From the NCBI RefSeq assembly GCF_039768865.1, contig NZ_JBDMZQ010000060.1: a DNA stretch of 61,829 bases. One strand, 5' to 3'. How positions within the stretch are numbered: the first letter of the stretch is position 1; the number at the start of each line of letters is the position of its first letter. The notes beneath the pieces are model-generated. The model did not search any database. It had not been told where the DNA came from and saw only the letters and a list, made by a program, of their open reading frames with translations. Both the position numbers and the translations under genes were made by a program. Positions 8,408 to 18,110 of this stretch are shown here, one piece after another. This DNA comes from Wenyingzhuangia sp039768865. GTDB taxonomy: Bacteria; Bacteroidota; Bacteroidia; Flavobacteriales; Flavobacteriaceae.

Positions 8408-9517
8408 TTACAATTTATCTTTATTTTGTTCATGAAATATTTTTAATTCTTCCTCTTGATCAACTGTTGTTTTTTGATTTTTCAAAAACCAGTAAACACT
8501 TCTAGCGATTACAAGATCACTCTTTAAAAGTGGAAAGATATTTTTTATCACAACCTCAGATACTGGGTTTTTTAGTTGTACAACTTCTAAAAAAAGAGAA
8601 ACTTCTTGTAAACTTTTTAGTGAAGATGCATGATTACTAAGACGACTTAAATACGGTCTTTCAAGCGTATAATTAGATTTCATTAAGGAACGAAGAACGT
8701 GTATTTTTTGATTTTCATTTCCCTTGATGAAAATTTTTTCCATCGAGGCATAATAGACGTTTTGAGGGGATTTTTCTAAATACTCAATTGACTGTTGAAT
8801 CAATATTTTTTCCTCTAGAGTCTTTTGAATCACTAATTCTACAAATGAGTTCAAATAATTATTCCGCTTTGATAATTCTTGAATCACTACGGGAAAAAAA
8901 TGCTTCTTATCTTCTGATAATAAATCTTTTAGCTGCTTTTCGGAAAAGGACTTTCCTGTAAGGTTTTTTATTTTATCGACAATTTCGCCATTGGCCCAAT
9001 GCCATAGTGTATAACATCCCAAGGCAGCACCTGGCACAGTATCTTCATCGTCTAGTATCAGAGCTGTAGCCCCAGATACAGCATCAACATCATTGTCATC
9101 TGGTGAAGTCAAAATTTGATGGTACAAGACGTCCTTAAAAGGTGAATGTTTGTTGGACAAAATGCGATCGAGTTTGATATAATCTTTAGGTTCGAACGAG
9201 TCTGCTTTGTATTTTTCTAGTGTTGACTGCGGCTCTAATTCATAGATTTGATATTCTCCTAAATTGTTCCAAAAAAGTTTAACAGGTATAATTTTACAAA
9301 CTTGCTCATAACAAATTACAGAAGGCACATCCATGTAATAACTTACAGGAAAATCCTCTTCATTTAAAATTTGCGTAATGACTATTTCAATAGCCTTCTT
9401 TTCACCTGGGTGGTTCACAACAAGATTGTATTGATTTGTTTTTTCAAGAGGAAGGGCTGCTACGAAACTAACCAAAGTAGTTAAATAAATAAAAGTCAAG
9501 AATTTAATAGTATTCAT
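8408..9517 (-). CDS. Exported FMN-binding-domain-like protein with helical C-terminus
   Basis: This 369-residue protein starts with a signal peptide (MNTIKFLTFIYLTTLVSFVA). The segment from about residue 80 to 155 (KLFWNNLG, KLDRILSNKHSPF, then DAVSGATA) looks like an FMN-binding domain; the SGAT motif ending at Thr151 is the type of site at which ApbE attaches FMN covalently in NqrC/RnfG-like proteins. The remaining 200 residues are alpha-helical and HEAT-like in appearance. Two cysteines (69 and 74) lie before the domain. The ATG at 9517 was chosen because an upstream ATG at 9547 would overlap the FAD oxidoreductase and precede the signal peptide. It follows that gene by 17 bases, suggesting a redox partnership. 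No enzymatic function is established. Confidence 0.55.
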   Translation of the reverse strand: MNTIKFLTFIYLTTLVSFVAALPLEKTNQYNLVVNHPGEKKAIEIVITQILNEEDFPVSYYMDVPSVICYEQVCKIIPVKLFWNNLGEYQIYELEPQSTLEKYKADSFEPKDYIKLDRILSNKHSPFKDVLYHQILTSPDDNDVDAVSGATALILDDEDTVPGAALGCYTLWHWANGEIVDKIKNLTGKSFSEKQLKDLLSEDKKHFFPVVIQELSKRNNYLNSFVELVIQKTLEEKILIQQSIEYLEKSPQNVYYASMEKIFIKGNENQKIHVLRSLMKSNYTLERPYLSRLSNHASSLKSLQEVSLFLEVVQLKNPVSEVVIKNIFPLLKSDLVIARSVYWFLKNQKTTVDQEEELKIFHEQNKDKL

Positions 9518-9534
9518 TGTTTTATTACTAATGG

Positions 9535-11457
9535 TTAATCGTAACATCGAAGCTCAAACAACTTGACATTATTTGCTCCATAGGTTTCTGTCATTTCTAC
9601 TTTTATGGCCGTTGTACTTAATGTTTCAAATTGACATTTAATCAAACGTGTTCGATTATTTTCTATTAACCCAAGTGAGATCCACTGTCCTTTAACTCTT
9701 GCATAAAATTTGAGCGTTTTTATCATTTCATACGGTATATGATTCGCATATAAATCATCATTTTTACTGTCTTTACGCATCATAATGTTGCGTTGCACAT
9801 TGGTGTCACATTTTAATTCTATGGAAGATAAATTAATGGGATTCTCCCATTCTAATTGCACCTCAGCTGGAAGTCCATCTGATTGCCAATGGTTTATTTC
9901 ACCATATATGTCTCTCGAAATTCCATTTAAAAGATTTTTAACGTCTCCGGAAGATGTAGAATCAGCAAAAATAACAGTCACTTTTTGTGCTAAATTTTTT
10001 TTATCTCTTGCTGGTCTTTTTGGAATAAATGCATCATCTCTCATCAATTGTTCTTGAAGCTCATCGATATACTGCTCTCCTACTTCTCTTGGCAGTATGG
10101 CATACTTGTTACAAATGGATGCTGCTGTTCCAACCGCTTGTCCCATCAATGCACAAGTTGCCATAATTCGACTAGAAGATAATGCAATGTGAGTTTGACT
10201 TACATTTCTTCCTGCAAATAGAAGATTACTAATATTGATAGAATATAAACTTCTGTAAGGGAATTGATAAATCTCTTTAAAATGATAATGAAAGTAACTT
10301 GGGGGTTCGGAAATATTTTCAATTCCTCCAGGGTTGTGCTCATCAAGTGACCAACCTCCATAGGCCACCGCATCATGAAAGTTTTTGTGTTCTGTCATAT
10401 CCTTTTCGGATACGATATAATCCCCGATAAAACGTCTTGATTCCCTCCTGCAAGGCAAAGAACCTACCCAATCTAACGCTAAATTTTCTGCTTCTGGAAA
10501 ATTACCTGAATTTTTAATATAGTCCCAAACGCCATGTAAATACCCCATGAGTTTATGTCTATTCTCTTCAAAATCTCCAATGATGTCATCATTACTTCCC
10601 ACTTCAATCCACCATATGCCATCCTTAAACCATTTGAAATGTCTACGTGGATGCGCTCCTTCATGAGTGTATTTTATTGCATAGGAAGGCGGGGTGTATT
10701 TCATGGGTCGTCCCATATCTTTAGAAGACATTAATAAAGTAGCCCCCATTTGCCATCCATCTGCATTATCGGGTGCGAAAGTCTCATTAAATTCGCTTTT
10801 TCCTTCTCTTCCTGTTCTATATTTTGCTCCTGCGGTTGCTGCTAACAAACCATCACCAGAACAATCTATAAAAATTTTAGCATTTATTGTAAATAATTTT
10901 TCTGTAGTAGCTTGCCAACACAACGCAGATTTTATGCTATTCCCATCCATAATTGCTTCAATAGCTTGGGTGTTTAACATCAAGGTTAAATTTGGTTCTC
11001 TAACAACAAAATCATAAAGTACATGATCAAAAATAGGATAGGATTCTTGTTCGTTTTCAAAACGATTGTGTAGCAGTATTTCCTCAATAATTCCTGTTTC
11101 ACGTTCTGCTTTTCCCTTGATATTGTTAACACCATTTAAATGCACCCGCATTTCACTAGAAGCGTTTCCTCCCAACACTGGTCTGTCTTGAATTAATACA
11201 GTTTTTGTCCCGTTTCTAGCAGATGCTACCGCAGCACAAATACCTGCAGCACCTCCTCCAACTACAGCTACTTCATATGCTTTTGTTTCCTTTCTGTTGG
11301 GTACTCCCGATTTACCATTACCTAGATGAAACCATCTATCTTTGGTTTTGTCGTATATAATATTTTGAGAACTGCTACAGGATGATAAAACTATTCCTGA
11401 AACTGATGATGCCGCTGCTACTGCCGCCCCTTTTTTAAAAAAATCTCTACGCTTCAT
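9535..11457 (-). CDS. Tat-exported FAD-dependent oxidoreductase with C-terminal discoidin-like module
   Basis: The N-terminus MKRRDFFKKGAAVAAAS is a twin-arginine signal, followed by a cysteine in LSSCSSS. The FAD-binding motif VAVVGGGAAGICAA begins near residue 60, and LGGNASSEMRVHLNG, DCSGDGLLAATAGA and FAGRNVSQTHIALSSSRIMA match the FAD_oxidored (PF12831) family. After about residue 500 a 130-residue tail with NHWQSDGLPAEVQLEW resembles discoidin/CBM32-type domains, which suggests carbohydrate binding. I chose the start at 11457 over 11493 because it puts the RR motif at the N-terminus and avoids overlapping the upstream sulfatase. Substrate and electron acceptor are unknown; its place among galactan genes implies a sugar or glycan substrate. 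Confidence 0.75.
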   Translation of the reverse strand: MKRRDFFKKGAAVAAASSVSGIVLSSCSSSQNIIYDKTKDRWFHLGNGKSGVPNRKETKAYEVAVVGGGAAGICAAVASARNGTKTVLIQDRPVLGGNASSEMRVHLNGVNNIKGKAERETGIIEEILLHNRFENEQESYPIFDHVLYDFVVREPNLTLMLNTQAIEAIMDGNSIKSALCWQATTEKLFTINAKIFIDCSGDGLLAATAGAKYRTGREGKSEFNETFAPDNADGWQMGATLLMSSKDMGRPMKYTPPSYAIKYTHEGAHPRRHFKWFKDGIWWIEVGSNDDIIGDFEENRHKLMGYLHGVWDYIKNSGNFPEAENLALDWVGSLPCRRESRRFIGDYIVSEKDMTEHKNFHDAVAYGGWSLDEHNPGGIENISEPPSYFHYHFKEIYQFPYRSLYSINISNLLFAGRNVSQTHIALSSSRIMATCALMGQAVGTAASICNKYAILPREVGEQYIDELQEQLMRDDAFIPKRPARDKKNLAQKVTVIFADSTSSGDVKNLLNGISRDIYGEINHWQSDGLPAEVQLEWENPINLSSIELKCDTNVQRNIMMRKDSKNDDLYANHIPYEMIKTLKFYARVKGQWISLGLIENNRTRLIKCQFETLSTTAIKVEMTETYGANNVKLFELRCYD

Positions 11458-11462
11458 AAAAT

Positions 11463-13118
11463 TCAATTTATTTGTTGGGAATTTCCTTGCCATCCTTTAT
11501 TGAATTGATTCAGTAAATCATCTACTATTTTAGAATCATCATACGCAATATTGATCGTCTCATAAGGGTCTGTTTTGTGGTCATAGAGCTCAATAAAAAG
11601 AGGTTCTTCTTTTGGCTGAGTTCTATCTTTCCAAACAATAAGTCTAAATTGTTCTGTTCGCATTGTGTACCCCATTATATTATTTTCAAAAAGAACCCTA
11701 TTCCATTTATCACCATGTTGCTTTTTTATTCTTTCTTCAACTTCTGTCAATAGTGATCCAAAATATGTCTCACGCATAGCAGGTCGAATTGGATAGGCTC
11801 CCCACTCTCTTAAAGCTGGAGTAGGAAATTGACTAAAAGCAGCGTTTTTCCATACTAAATCAGGATTTTCAATTAGGGGTTTAAAACTTTTCCCTTCAGT
11901 ATGCTTAGGAATTTCAAAACCTGATAAATCTGCTAAGGTTGGATAGATATCTACTAGTTCCACCAAAGCATTGGTTGTTTTCCCCTTGCTGCTTTTGGGC
12001 ATGTTTGGTGTCCAAATAATTAATGGAACTCTTGTGGCAATTTCATAGTTGGTAGCTTTACCCCAGATCCCCATTTCTCCTAAATGAAAGCCATGATCAC
12101 TCCATACTATAATAATTGTATTCTCTCTTAGCCCTTCTTTTTCTAGGGCACTAATCATCTTGCCAATTTGTGCATCTATATAACTTACGCATGCCAGATA
12201 AGCATGTTTTAAGGTAATTGACAATTCATCATTTATTTCCCCTTTTTTAGGAATATTGCTTCTTGCCCTTAACTCAAATGATGGGTGTAAACCCATGGCG
12301 GCTGCATTTACAGGAGCTTCAGTTTGCATTGAAATTTTAATTTTTTTACGATCATATAAATCCCAATATCGTTTTGGTGCCACCCAATTTAAATGAGGTT
12401 TATTAAAACCTAAACCTATGAAGAAAGGCTTATCATTTTTAGCCATTTCTTTCATAGTAGCTATTGCTAAGGTGGTATTGTAACCATCTAAATATGTATT
12501 ATCAGAAACATCAGCAGATTCATAAGCTACGCCAGAGGCTAATCCAAAACGAGCAACATCTCCATATTTTGCAAACATTTCTAATCGAACTTTTTTCCGA
12601 GCTTCAATATTTTCCTTTAAAGCAAAGCCTACTGGCTTGGGTAAATGATCTAAACTATCAAATGCTGGTAACCTACTCCAAGATAGTTCATCATCTTTAT
12701 CACCATGATGGAAAATTTTACCCGTATAAACCGTTTCATAGCCGTTTTGTTTAAAATACTGCGGCAGGGTAATTACATCTGGTGTAGCTTCTCTAAATTT
12801 TATATAATTATGAAATACTCCACTTGTCTCTGGGCGAATTCCAGTTAAAACACTGGCTCTTGACGGTCCACAAATGGACTGTTGACAGTATGCGTTATTG
12901 AATTGAAGCCCTTGACTTGCAAGGTTATCAATATTAGGACTAATCGCTATTTCTGAACCATATGTTCCTAATTCAGGTCTTAGATCATCAATAGAAATAA
13001 ACAGTATGTTGGGTCGTAAATTTTCATTTGAAGCTTTTCTTTGACAGCTAAATAAAACAATGCTTACAAGGAACAAAATTAAGTCAACTACCCTAAAATA
13101 TTTAAAACCAACAAACAT
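11463..13118 (-). CDS. Sulfatase, family S1, iduronate-2-sulfatase-like, lipoprotein (paralog)
   Basis: This 551-residue sulfatase has RPNILFISIDDLRPELGTYG, the formylglycine motif QSICGPSRAS (Cys83) and SDHGFHLGEMGIWGK. A lipobox (VLFSC25) predicts a lipoprotein. It is a paralog of the sulfatase at 6638-8293: same length, near-identical motif spacing and the same MRETYFG and FSQFPTPALREW segments, differing in the formylglycine motif (CGPSR instead of CSPSR). It lies 22 bases after a GH16 gene and 5 bases before the FAD oxidoreductase. The pair probably attacks sulfate on related but not identical units; that is inference. Confidence 0.88.
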   Translation of the reverse strand: MFVGFKYFRVVDLILFLVSIVLFSCQRKASNENLRPNILFISIDDLRPELGTYGSEIAISPNIDNLASQGLQFNNAYCQQSICGPSRASVLTGIRPETSGVFHNYIKFREATPDVITLPQYFKQNGYETVYTGKIFHHGDKDDELSWSRLPAFDSLDHLPKPVGFALKENIEARKKVRLEMFAKYGDVARFGLASGVAYESADVSDNTYLDGYNTTLAIATMKEMAKNDKPFFIGLGFNKPHLNWVAPKRYWDLYDRKKIKISMQTEAPVNAAAMGLHPSFELRARSNIPKKGEINDELSITLKHAYLACVSYIDAQIGKMISALEKEGLRENTIIIVWSDHGFHLGEMGIWGKATNYEIATRVPLIIWTPNMPKSSKGKTTNALVELVDIYPTLADLSGFEIPKHTEGKSFKPLIENPDLVWKNAAFSQFPTPALREWGAYPIRPAMRETYFGSLLTEVEERIKKQHGDKWNRVLFENNIMGYTMRTEQFRLIVWKDRTQPKEEPLFIELYDHKTDPYETINIAYDDSKIVDDLLNQFNKGWQGNSQQIN

Positions 13119-13140
13119 TGCTCTAATTTAAAAAAAAACT

Positions 13141-14082
13141 CTAATCTGACTTTTGCCATACTCTTAAATAATCCACTTCATAATCAACTATCCCATTTGT
13201 TCCTAATTCTTCAATATTATCAGGAACACCATGCCATGGAAATGTAGCTTGACTAATCCATAATTTAATTGGTTTAGTTACTACATAATTTAAAGATTCT
13301 CCATTACCTCCACTGTGATGTGAACTATCATTGAATGCATTGATTTGTGTTTTCGAAACATCTCTGTATAGCTGACCATCAATATAAATTTTGATTCCTT
13401 TTTCACTCCAATCAAAACCATAAATATGAAAATCATCGGCTACACGAAACCCTAAATCATGACTTTCAGTATAAGTTGTTGCCCCACCACCCTGTGAAGT
13501 CCAATCGTGAATTGACCACCAAAATTCTCTTTCTTTCCATAATTTATTTTGTTGATTGTGTTTCCCGAAAAATTCATAAAAATCTAATTCAGTATTACTT
13601 CCTGTTCCCCAAAAAGTACTTGAAACTTCAGCATCAGCAGCTTTTGCTTTTATTTCTAAATACCCATATTTAAAGCTTTTTTTAGTTATGATTGCTGCGG
13701 TTGTGATGTTTTCATATCTATTACCCTGTCTATCAAATTGAGGAGAAAAATTATAATCTGGCTCCCAACGTGTTTCCATTTTCAAATACCCATTTTCAAG
13801 TCGAACATTTTCTGTAGAAAATTGAGATGGAGCTCTACCCGTATGATTGGACTGATACTCCCCATTCCTTCCTTGTATAAGCCATTTTGATTCATCTAAA
13901 ATACTTGCATCAAATTCATCACTAACGTCTTCATTCAAAATCCAATCTCCAGAATTATTTTGATCTGACAACGGTAAAAAAGTAGTATTAGAGGTTACAT
14001 CACCACTCTTTGAGCATGAGACAGAAAACAATAACGCTAAGATCGTCAAAGCAAATATTCCAGTTGTAGTTTTATATTTCAT
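13141..14082 (-). CDS. GH16 endo-galactanase, lipoprotein (paralog)
   Basis: A 313-residue GH16 hydrolase with catalytic motif TELDFYEFFG (Glu165, Asp167, Glu170) and lipobox SVSC23. It shares GRAPSQFSTENVRLE, ETRWEPDYNF and ENITTAA with the GH16 at 5688-6665, so the two come from duplication. The enzyme should hydrolyse internal beta-1,4 linkages of a red-algal galactan at the cell surface. It is followed 22 bases later by an iduronate-2-sulfatase-like sulfatase, so this GH16/sulfatase pair repeats the other one in opposite gene order. The exact polymer cannot be named from the sequence alone. Confidence 0.85.
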   Translation of the reverse strand: MKYKTTTGIFALTILALLFSVSCSKSGDVTSNTTFLPLSDQNNSGDWILNEDVSDEFDASILDESKWLIQGRNGEYQSNHTGRAPSQFSTENVRLENGYLKMETRWEPDYNFSPQFDRQGNRYENITTAAIITKKSFKYGYLEIKAKAADAEVSSTFWGTGSNTELDFYEFFGKHNQQNKLWKEREFWWSIHDWTSQGGGATTYTESHDLGFRVADDFHIYGFDWSEKGIKIYIDGQLYRDVSKTQINAFNDSSHHSGGNGESLNYVVTKPIKLWISQATFPWHGVPDNIEELGTNGIVDYEVDYLRVWQKSD

Positions 14083-14107
14083 ATCTAAGTTTTTGGTAGG
14101 TGGATTG

Positions 14108-16483
14108 TTATCGAACTTCTAGAAGTAAAACCTCTTCGGAAAATAATTCAAATTCAGTATCTACAGGGTTTGATGTCATTAAATTTTTAATGGTTATTGA
14201 AGCATCAGACTTTAAAGACAATTTAATTTTAGTTGTGTTATGCCCGACATTTAATAGGTTAACTAAGTACGAACCATCTTTTTGCTTTCTTACCCTAGAA
14301 ATGGTTGTTTTAAAGTCTTCTCCATTATCCGATTCAATAATGACTTCGGGCATATATTGAGCTACTTCAGCTAAAGCAGTTTTCTTTATTGCATTTAAAT
14401 CACTATTTCCTAGAATAATTAATTTTCCATTTCCAGACGTTAATTTTTTGTTTCGTTTTTTCCCGTATTCATTCATGGATAAGCTTTTAACTGTGTCTAG
14501 AATCACAGTCCCTCCACCATCTAAATAAGATTGTAAAGCCATAAACTCTTCTTCTGTTACCTCATTTGTATTGTAGACTACAACTGCGTTCCAATGGGTA
14601 TTATCCTGCTTTTCTATGATGTTTTTTGTCACAAATCCTAAAGGAAAGCCTTCAAAAAATAATTCTTTGTACAAAACACCAATTTGAGTCATGTAATCTG
14701 GAATATTTATTGCCGAAGTTTCTGAGTAGAATAAACGCAGTGGGCGGCGTTGATCACGAAGGGCAATAATTTCCTCAGAAAATGTGTTTAAGTCATACAT
14801 CACTTGCGTTACTTCATTGCTTACATGGGGCTGCATGTTATTAGATCCTGCATAAGCGCCACCTAAACCAGGGTCAAAGAAATTAAGCTCTCCTTCTAAA
14901 CGATCTTCAGGTGATCCGTCAGGATCTCTGGCCCAAAACCAACCTGTATTGGCATCCATTCCCATTAAGGTCGCTAACCAATATACATTCCGAACATAAC
15001 TTGTTCTAGCGTCTAAATCTCTCCATTGTCCAGAAGACAGGAAATGAGACTCAGAGTTCACATTAATTTTGTTAGGACTCACAGACTCCAAGAAATCATG
15101 TAAGATGGCCATCCCATCCCATTTGTAAGCATATTTTTTGATAAAGTCAGAATTGATGTGAGGTCGAATACTTGGCCCTCCAAGCGCTTTTGCGTCATGT
15201 CCTATCATGGTTGTTAATTCTGTAAGTGCCTCAATATCCATTCCGTGGGATCTAGAATCTTCATAAAAGGTTCTCGGAAATAATTTGATATGCGTATCCG
15301 CTTCTGGATTGACAGAATGCAATTGCTCTTGGTTAAACGTAAACCAATCTGTCGTTCTCTGCATATTATATCGACACCAATCGTACCATTTTGGTGTTCC
15401 TCTTTCAGCTTTATCAATAGGAATTTCTATTTCAATAGCAGAAAAGTCATTGTAGGAAGTATTCCAATTTGAATTCAAATCACTGATACTTCCTTTGTAT
15501 TTCTTCTTTAACCAATCGCTAAAATTATTTAGGGTATAAGAAGAAATACCATTCATTTCTTTAAATCGGTAGGTCCAATGATCTTTTTCTGAATACCAAT
15601 GTGGCTCATTGGCAAACACATACCCCAATTCGGTTACTTTTTTTCCTTTGGTTAATTCCCCAGTATGGCGAATTATTTTTCCCCATACCTCCCGAGCTAA
15701 TGGATTATCAATATCAAAACCCGTAAATAGCGAACGTCCTTTTCTAATCTCTGGCTCTCGCTTCTCTACCCATTCTGGAATACCCATTGACCAGTAATAT
15801 AAAAATCCAATATTGGTGTCTGGAATTTGGGTAAGTTCTTTCATTAGTTCCTCATCAAACGTGCCATCTTCCTTTAATAAAAAAGAATTAATGGCTCGAT
15901 CGTGATCTACGGGATATAAATTTTCACCTCCGTGATAAAGAGCACCCAAATGGTCATTATATACATCTGTATTGGTAAGGGGCTGTCCAACTGTCTTTGA
16001 AAAGTAATCGTACGGGAACGTAGGTTTACCATTGTTTACAAACATATTCTCTCCCGCTTTTGTATTTTGCCAATCTACTTTTTGAACAGGTCTTCTTTTG
16101 ATTTCTCCATCTAGTTCCTTTTGGAGAGTCTCAATTGATTTTTCCAATATCTCAATCACCTTTTTACGTTCAAAATCAGGTAATTCGTTTGCCATTTGCT
16201 TTTCTCTACCTTTATAAAATCGCTCGTAGCTAAACAAACGTTCGATTGCTTCTGTATTATTTTCATCCCAATTTGCAAATTTTAAAAACTGATTTGAAAA
16301 CCATAAAGTAGTCTCTTCCCTAGTAACATCAATGGTTTTTTGCCGAGCCTCCTCCATCAATGATTCTAAAATTTCTATCTTCTGTATTGCTTCTTTTTCG
16401 AGATTAGTTTGCGTATTGCATGCATTAAAAATGATTGAAAATAGGAGTGCAATACATATAATTTGATTTTTTCTTGAATTCAT
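14108..16483 (-). CDS. GH42-like clan GH-A glycosidase (probable beta-galactosidase), lipoprotein
   Basis: The 791-residue protein begins with a lipoprotein signal (IIFNAC22). After a helical N-terminal region (about 30-130) comes a TIM-barrel-like domain with FANEPHW (Glu293 as probable acid/base) and NVNSESH (Glu478 as candidate nucleophile). Around residues 585-700 the segments WNAVVVYNTNEV and LDGGGTVILD resemble the beta-galactosidase trimerisation domain of GH42 enzymes. I chose ATG 16483 over 16513 because it begins directly at the signal peptide. It would act on galactan oligosaccharides, removing galactose or a modified galactose. It may belong to a GH42-derived family rather than GH42 itself. 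Confidence 0.65.
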   Translation of the reverse strand: MNSRKNQIICIALLFSIIFNACNTQTNLEKEAIQKIEILESLMEEARQKTIDVTREETTLWFSNQFLKFANWDENNTEAIERLFSYERFYKGREKQMANELPDFERKKVIEILEKSIETLQKELDGEIKRRPVQKVDWQNTKAGENMFVNNGKPTFPYDYFSKTVGQPLTNTDVYNDHLGALYHGGENLYPVDHDRAINSFLLKEDGTFDEELMKELTQIPDTNIGFLYYWSMGIPEWVEKREPEIRKGRSLFTGFDIDNPLAREVWGKIIRHTGELTKGKKVTELGYVFANEPHWYSEKDHWTYRFKEMNGISSYTLNNFSDWLKKKYKGSISDLNSNWNTSYNDFSAIEIEIPIDKAERGTPKWYDWCRYNMQRTTDWFTFNQEQLHSVNPEADTHIKLFPRTFYEDSRSHGMDIEALTELTTMIGHDAKALGGPSIRPHINSDFIKKYAYKWDGMAILHDFLESVSPNKINVNSESHFLSSGQWRDLDARTSYVRNVYWLATLMGMDANTGWFWARDPDGSPEDRLEGELNFFDPGLGGAYAGSNNMQPHVSNEVTQVMYDLNTFSEEIIALRDQRRPLRLFYSETSAINIPDYMTQIGVLYKELFFEGFPLGFVTKNIIEKQDNTHWNAVVVYNTNEVTEEEFMALQSYLDGGGTVILDTVKSLSMNEYGKKRNKKLTSGNGKLIILGNSDLNAIKKTALAEVAQYMPEVIIESDNGEDFKTTISRVRKQKDGSYLVNLLNVGHNTTKIKLSLKSDASITIKNLMTSNPVDTEFELFSEEVLLLEVR

Positions 16484-16533
16484 TTGATTAATATTTATGT
16501 TAGTAGCAGCCAATCACTTGTTTTGAAGGTTTA

Positions 16534-18099
16534 TTAATCCTTTTGCAACTTTTGCTGGATTTCTTCTAGGGTTAAGTTTTTCGTCTCTGGTAAATATTTA
16601 TAGAGAATGGTTAAACCTATGAATACCATTACGCCATAAAATAAAAAGATGACACTTGCTCCCATATTTGCCAATTGCCAAGGGAAAAAGAATTGCACCA
16701 ATGCACTGACTGTACTTGATATAAGGGCAAACAAGGGAATTGCAATACCCCGTAATGCAATTGGAAAAATTTCAGAAAGCAAAACCCACATCACAGGACC
16801 AATTGAAAAATTAAATGCAGCTACAAAACTGAGAATTCCAATTAAAATTAGAAGTGCGTTGATGTTTGATGCCTCTTGTAACAAAATATCAGAATTGTCT
16901 CGCGCTGATTGAACACCTAAAGCATTCCTCAATGCTTCTTTAAATTCAATGTCACTTTTATATTCAATGTCAACCAGCGACATCAATCTATTCCCATTTG
17001 GGATATTGCTCATTGTTTGAACAGATTCACGTGTGAGTTTATAGGAAGCGGTTTTAAATCCGTACGCACAAATTGACAAACTCAAAATGATCCAAATTAA
17101 CCCACCAATAACCAAAGGTCTTCTCCCAATTTTATCTATTAGCAGCAACGACAAGGTTGTGGCCAAAAGTCCAATAATCCCGAGCCAAATAGCACTTGCA
17201 AAGGCACCGTCTGTTCCCAAGCCGAGTTGTTCAAACATTGTAGATGCATAGGTCATTATCGCATTGATCCCAGTGGATTGTTGTACAATAGCAAGCGTAA
17301 GTGCTACTATACAAATTACTCGCATTGACTTTCCAAAGATTGTTGACAATTGAGAACCAACAGATGTATTATTATTTGATTTAGAAATACTTTCTTTCAT
17401 TTCTAATAAATGATTCTCTATCTCATTTTGTGGATATACTTTTGATAAGGAATCTTTGGCCTCTTCGAATCTGTTTTTATAGATCAACCAAGCAGGACTT
17501 TTAGGGATAATGGACAACAAACCAAACCATATTAATGCAGGTAAGGTTTCTATACCCAGCATCAAACGCCATCCCGTTTCCACTAGATTAAGTGTTTGCA
17601 CCCAATCTGCATTTGAATTCATTTGCTGTAAAATCCAATAATTGGTAAAGTAGGCTATTGAAAATCCGATTCCTATATTGATTTGTAACATTGAAACAAG
17701 TTTTCCTCTAATTTTAGGTGGTGCAATCTCACCCATATACATAGAAGCCAATGTTATTGAACTGAACGCTAAACCGCCTAGAAAACGTGCTAAAAACAGG
17801 GTAATGAATGAGCTCGCTAAAGCAGATCCTATCGCAGAGATAATGTATAAAAGGGCAATGGTTTGCAAGGTGAATTTTCTTCCATACTGATTACTTGACC
17901 ATGCAGCTAGAGGCAGAGCAATTAACACTCCCAGACCCGGACCGAACCCAATTGCACCAACCTGCCATTCATTCAAGTTAAATTCAGCCGTTATGAACTT
18001 AAAACCTCCTGAAATTAAAGCAGCATCTAGGCCAAAAACAAAACCTCCGATAGCTACTATAATGGAGAAAATATATGCGTTTCTTTGATGGTTTTCCAT
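16534..18099 (-). CDS. MFS sugar porter (sugar:H+ symporter)
   Basis: A 521-residue membrane protein with about twelve hydrophobic segments. GFVFGLDAALISGG near the start, GRRPLVIGG in the central loop and YLPETKNLTLEEI at the end are hallmarks of the sugar porter family of the major facilitator superfamily. It has an extended periplasmic loop (about residues 350-400) not common in short members. It should bring free monosaccharide, most plausibly galactose or anhydrogalactose, across the inner membrane. It lies between the FG-GAP protein and the GH42-like glycosidase, 11 bases after the former, and is presumably co-transcribed with them. The transported sugar is inferred from context. Confidence 0.85.
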   Translation of the reverse strand: MENHQRNAYIFSIIVAIGGFVFGLDAALISGGFKFITAEFNLNEWQVGAIGFGPGLGVLIALPLAAWSSNQYGRKFTLQTIALLYIISAIGSALASSFITLFLARFLGGLAFSSITLASMYMGEIAPPKIRGKLVSMLQINIGIGFSIAYFTNYWILQQMNSNADWVQTLNLVETGWRLMLGIETLPALIWFGLLSIIPKSPAWLIYKNRFEEAKDSLSKVYPQNEIENHLLEMKESISKSNNNTSVGSQLSTIFGKSMRVICIVALTLAIVQQSTGINAIMTYASTMFEQLGLGTDGAFASAIWLGIIGLLATTLSLLLIDKIGRRPLVIGGLIWIILSLSICAYGFKTASYKLTRESVQTMSNIPNGNRLMSLVDIEYKSDIEFKEALRNALGVQSARDNSDILLQEASNINALLILIGILSFVAAFNFSIGPVMWVLLSEIFPIALRGIAIPLFALISSTVSALVQFFFPWQLANMGASVIFLFYGVMVFIGLTILYKYLPETKNLTLEEIQQKLQKD

Positions 18100-18110
18100 G
18101 TTAATTTTAT

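Noticed and set aside
10694..11017. 107-codon plus-strand frame inside the FAD oxidoreductase gene
   Set aside because: Antisense to a clear coding region; composition follows the opposite-frame codons and no motif is present.
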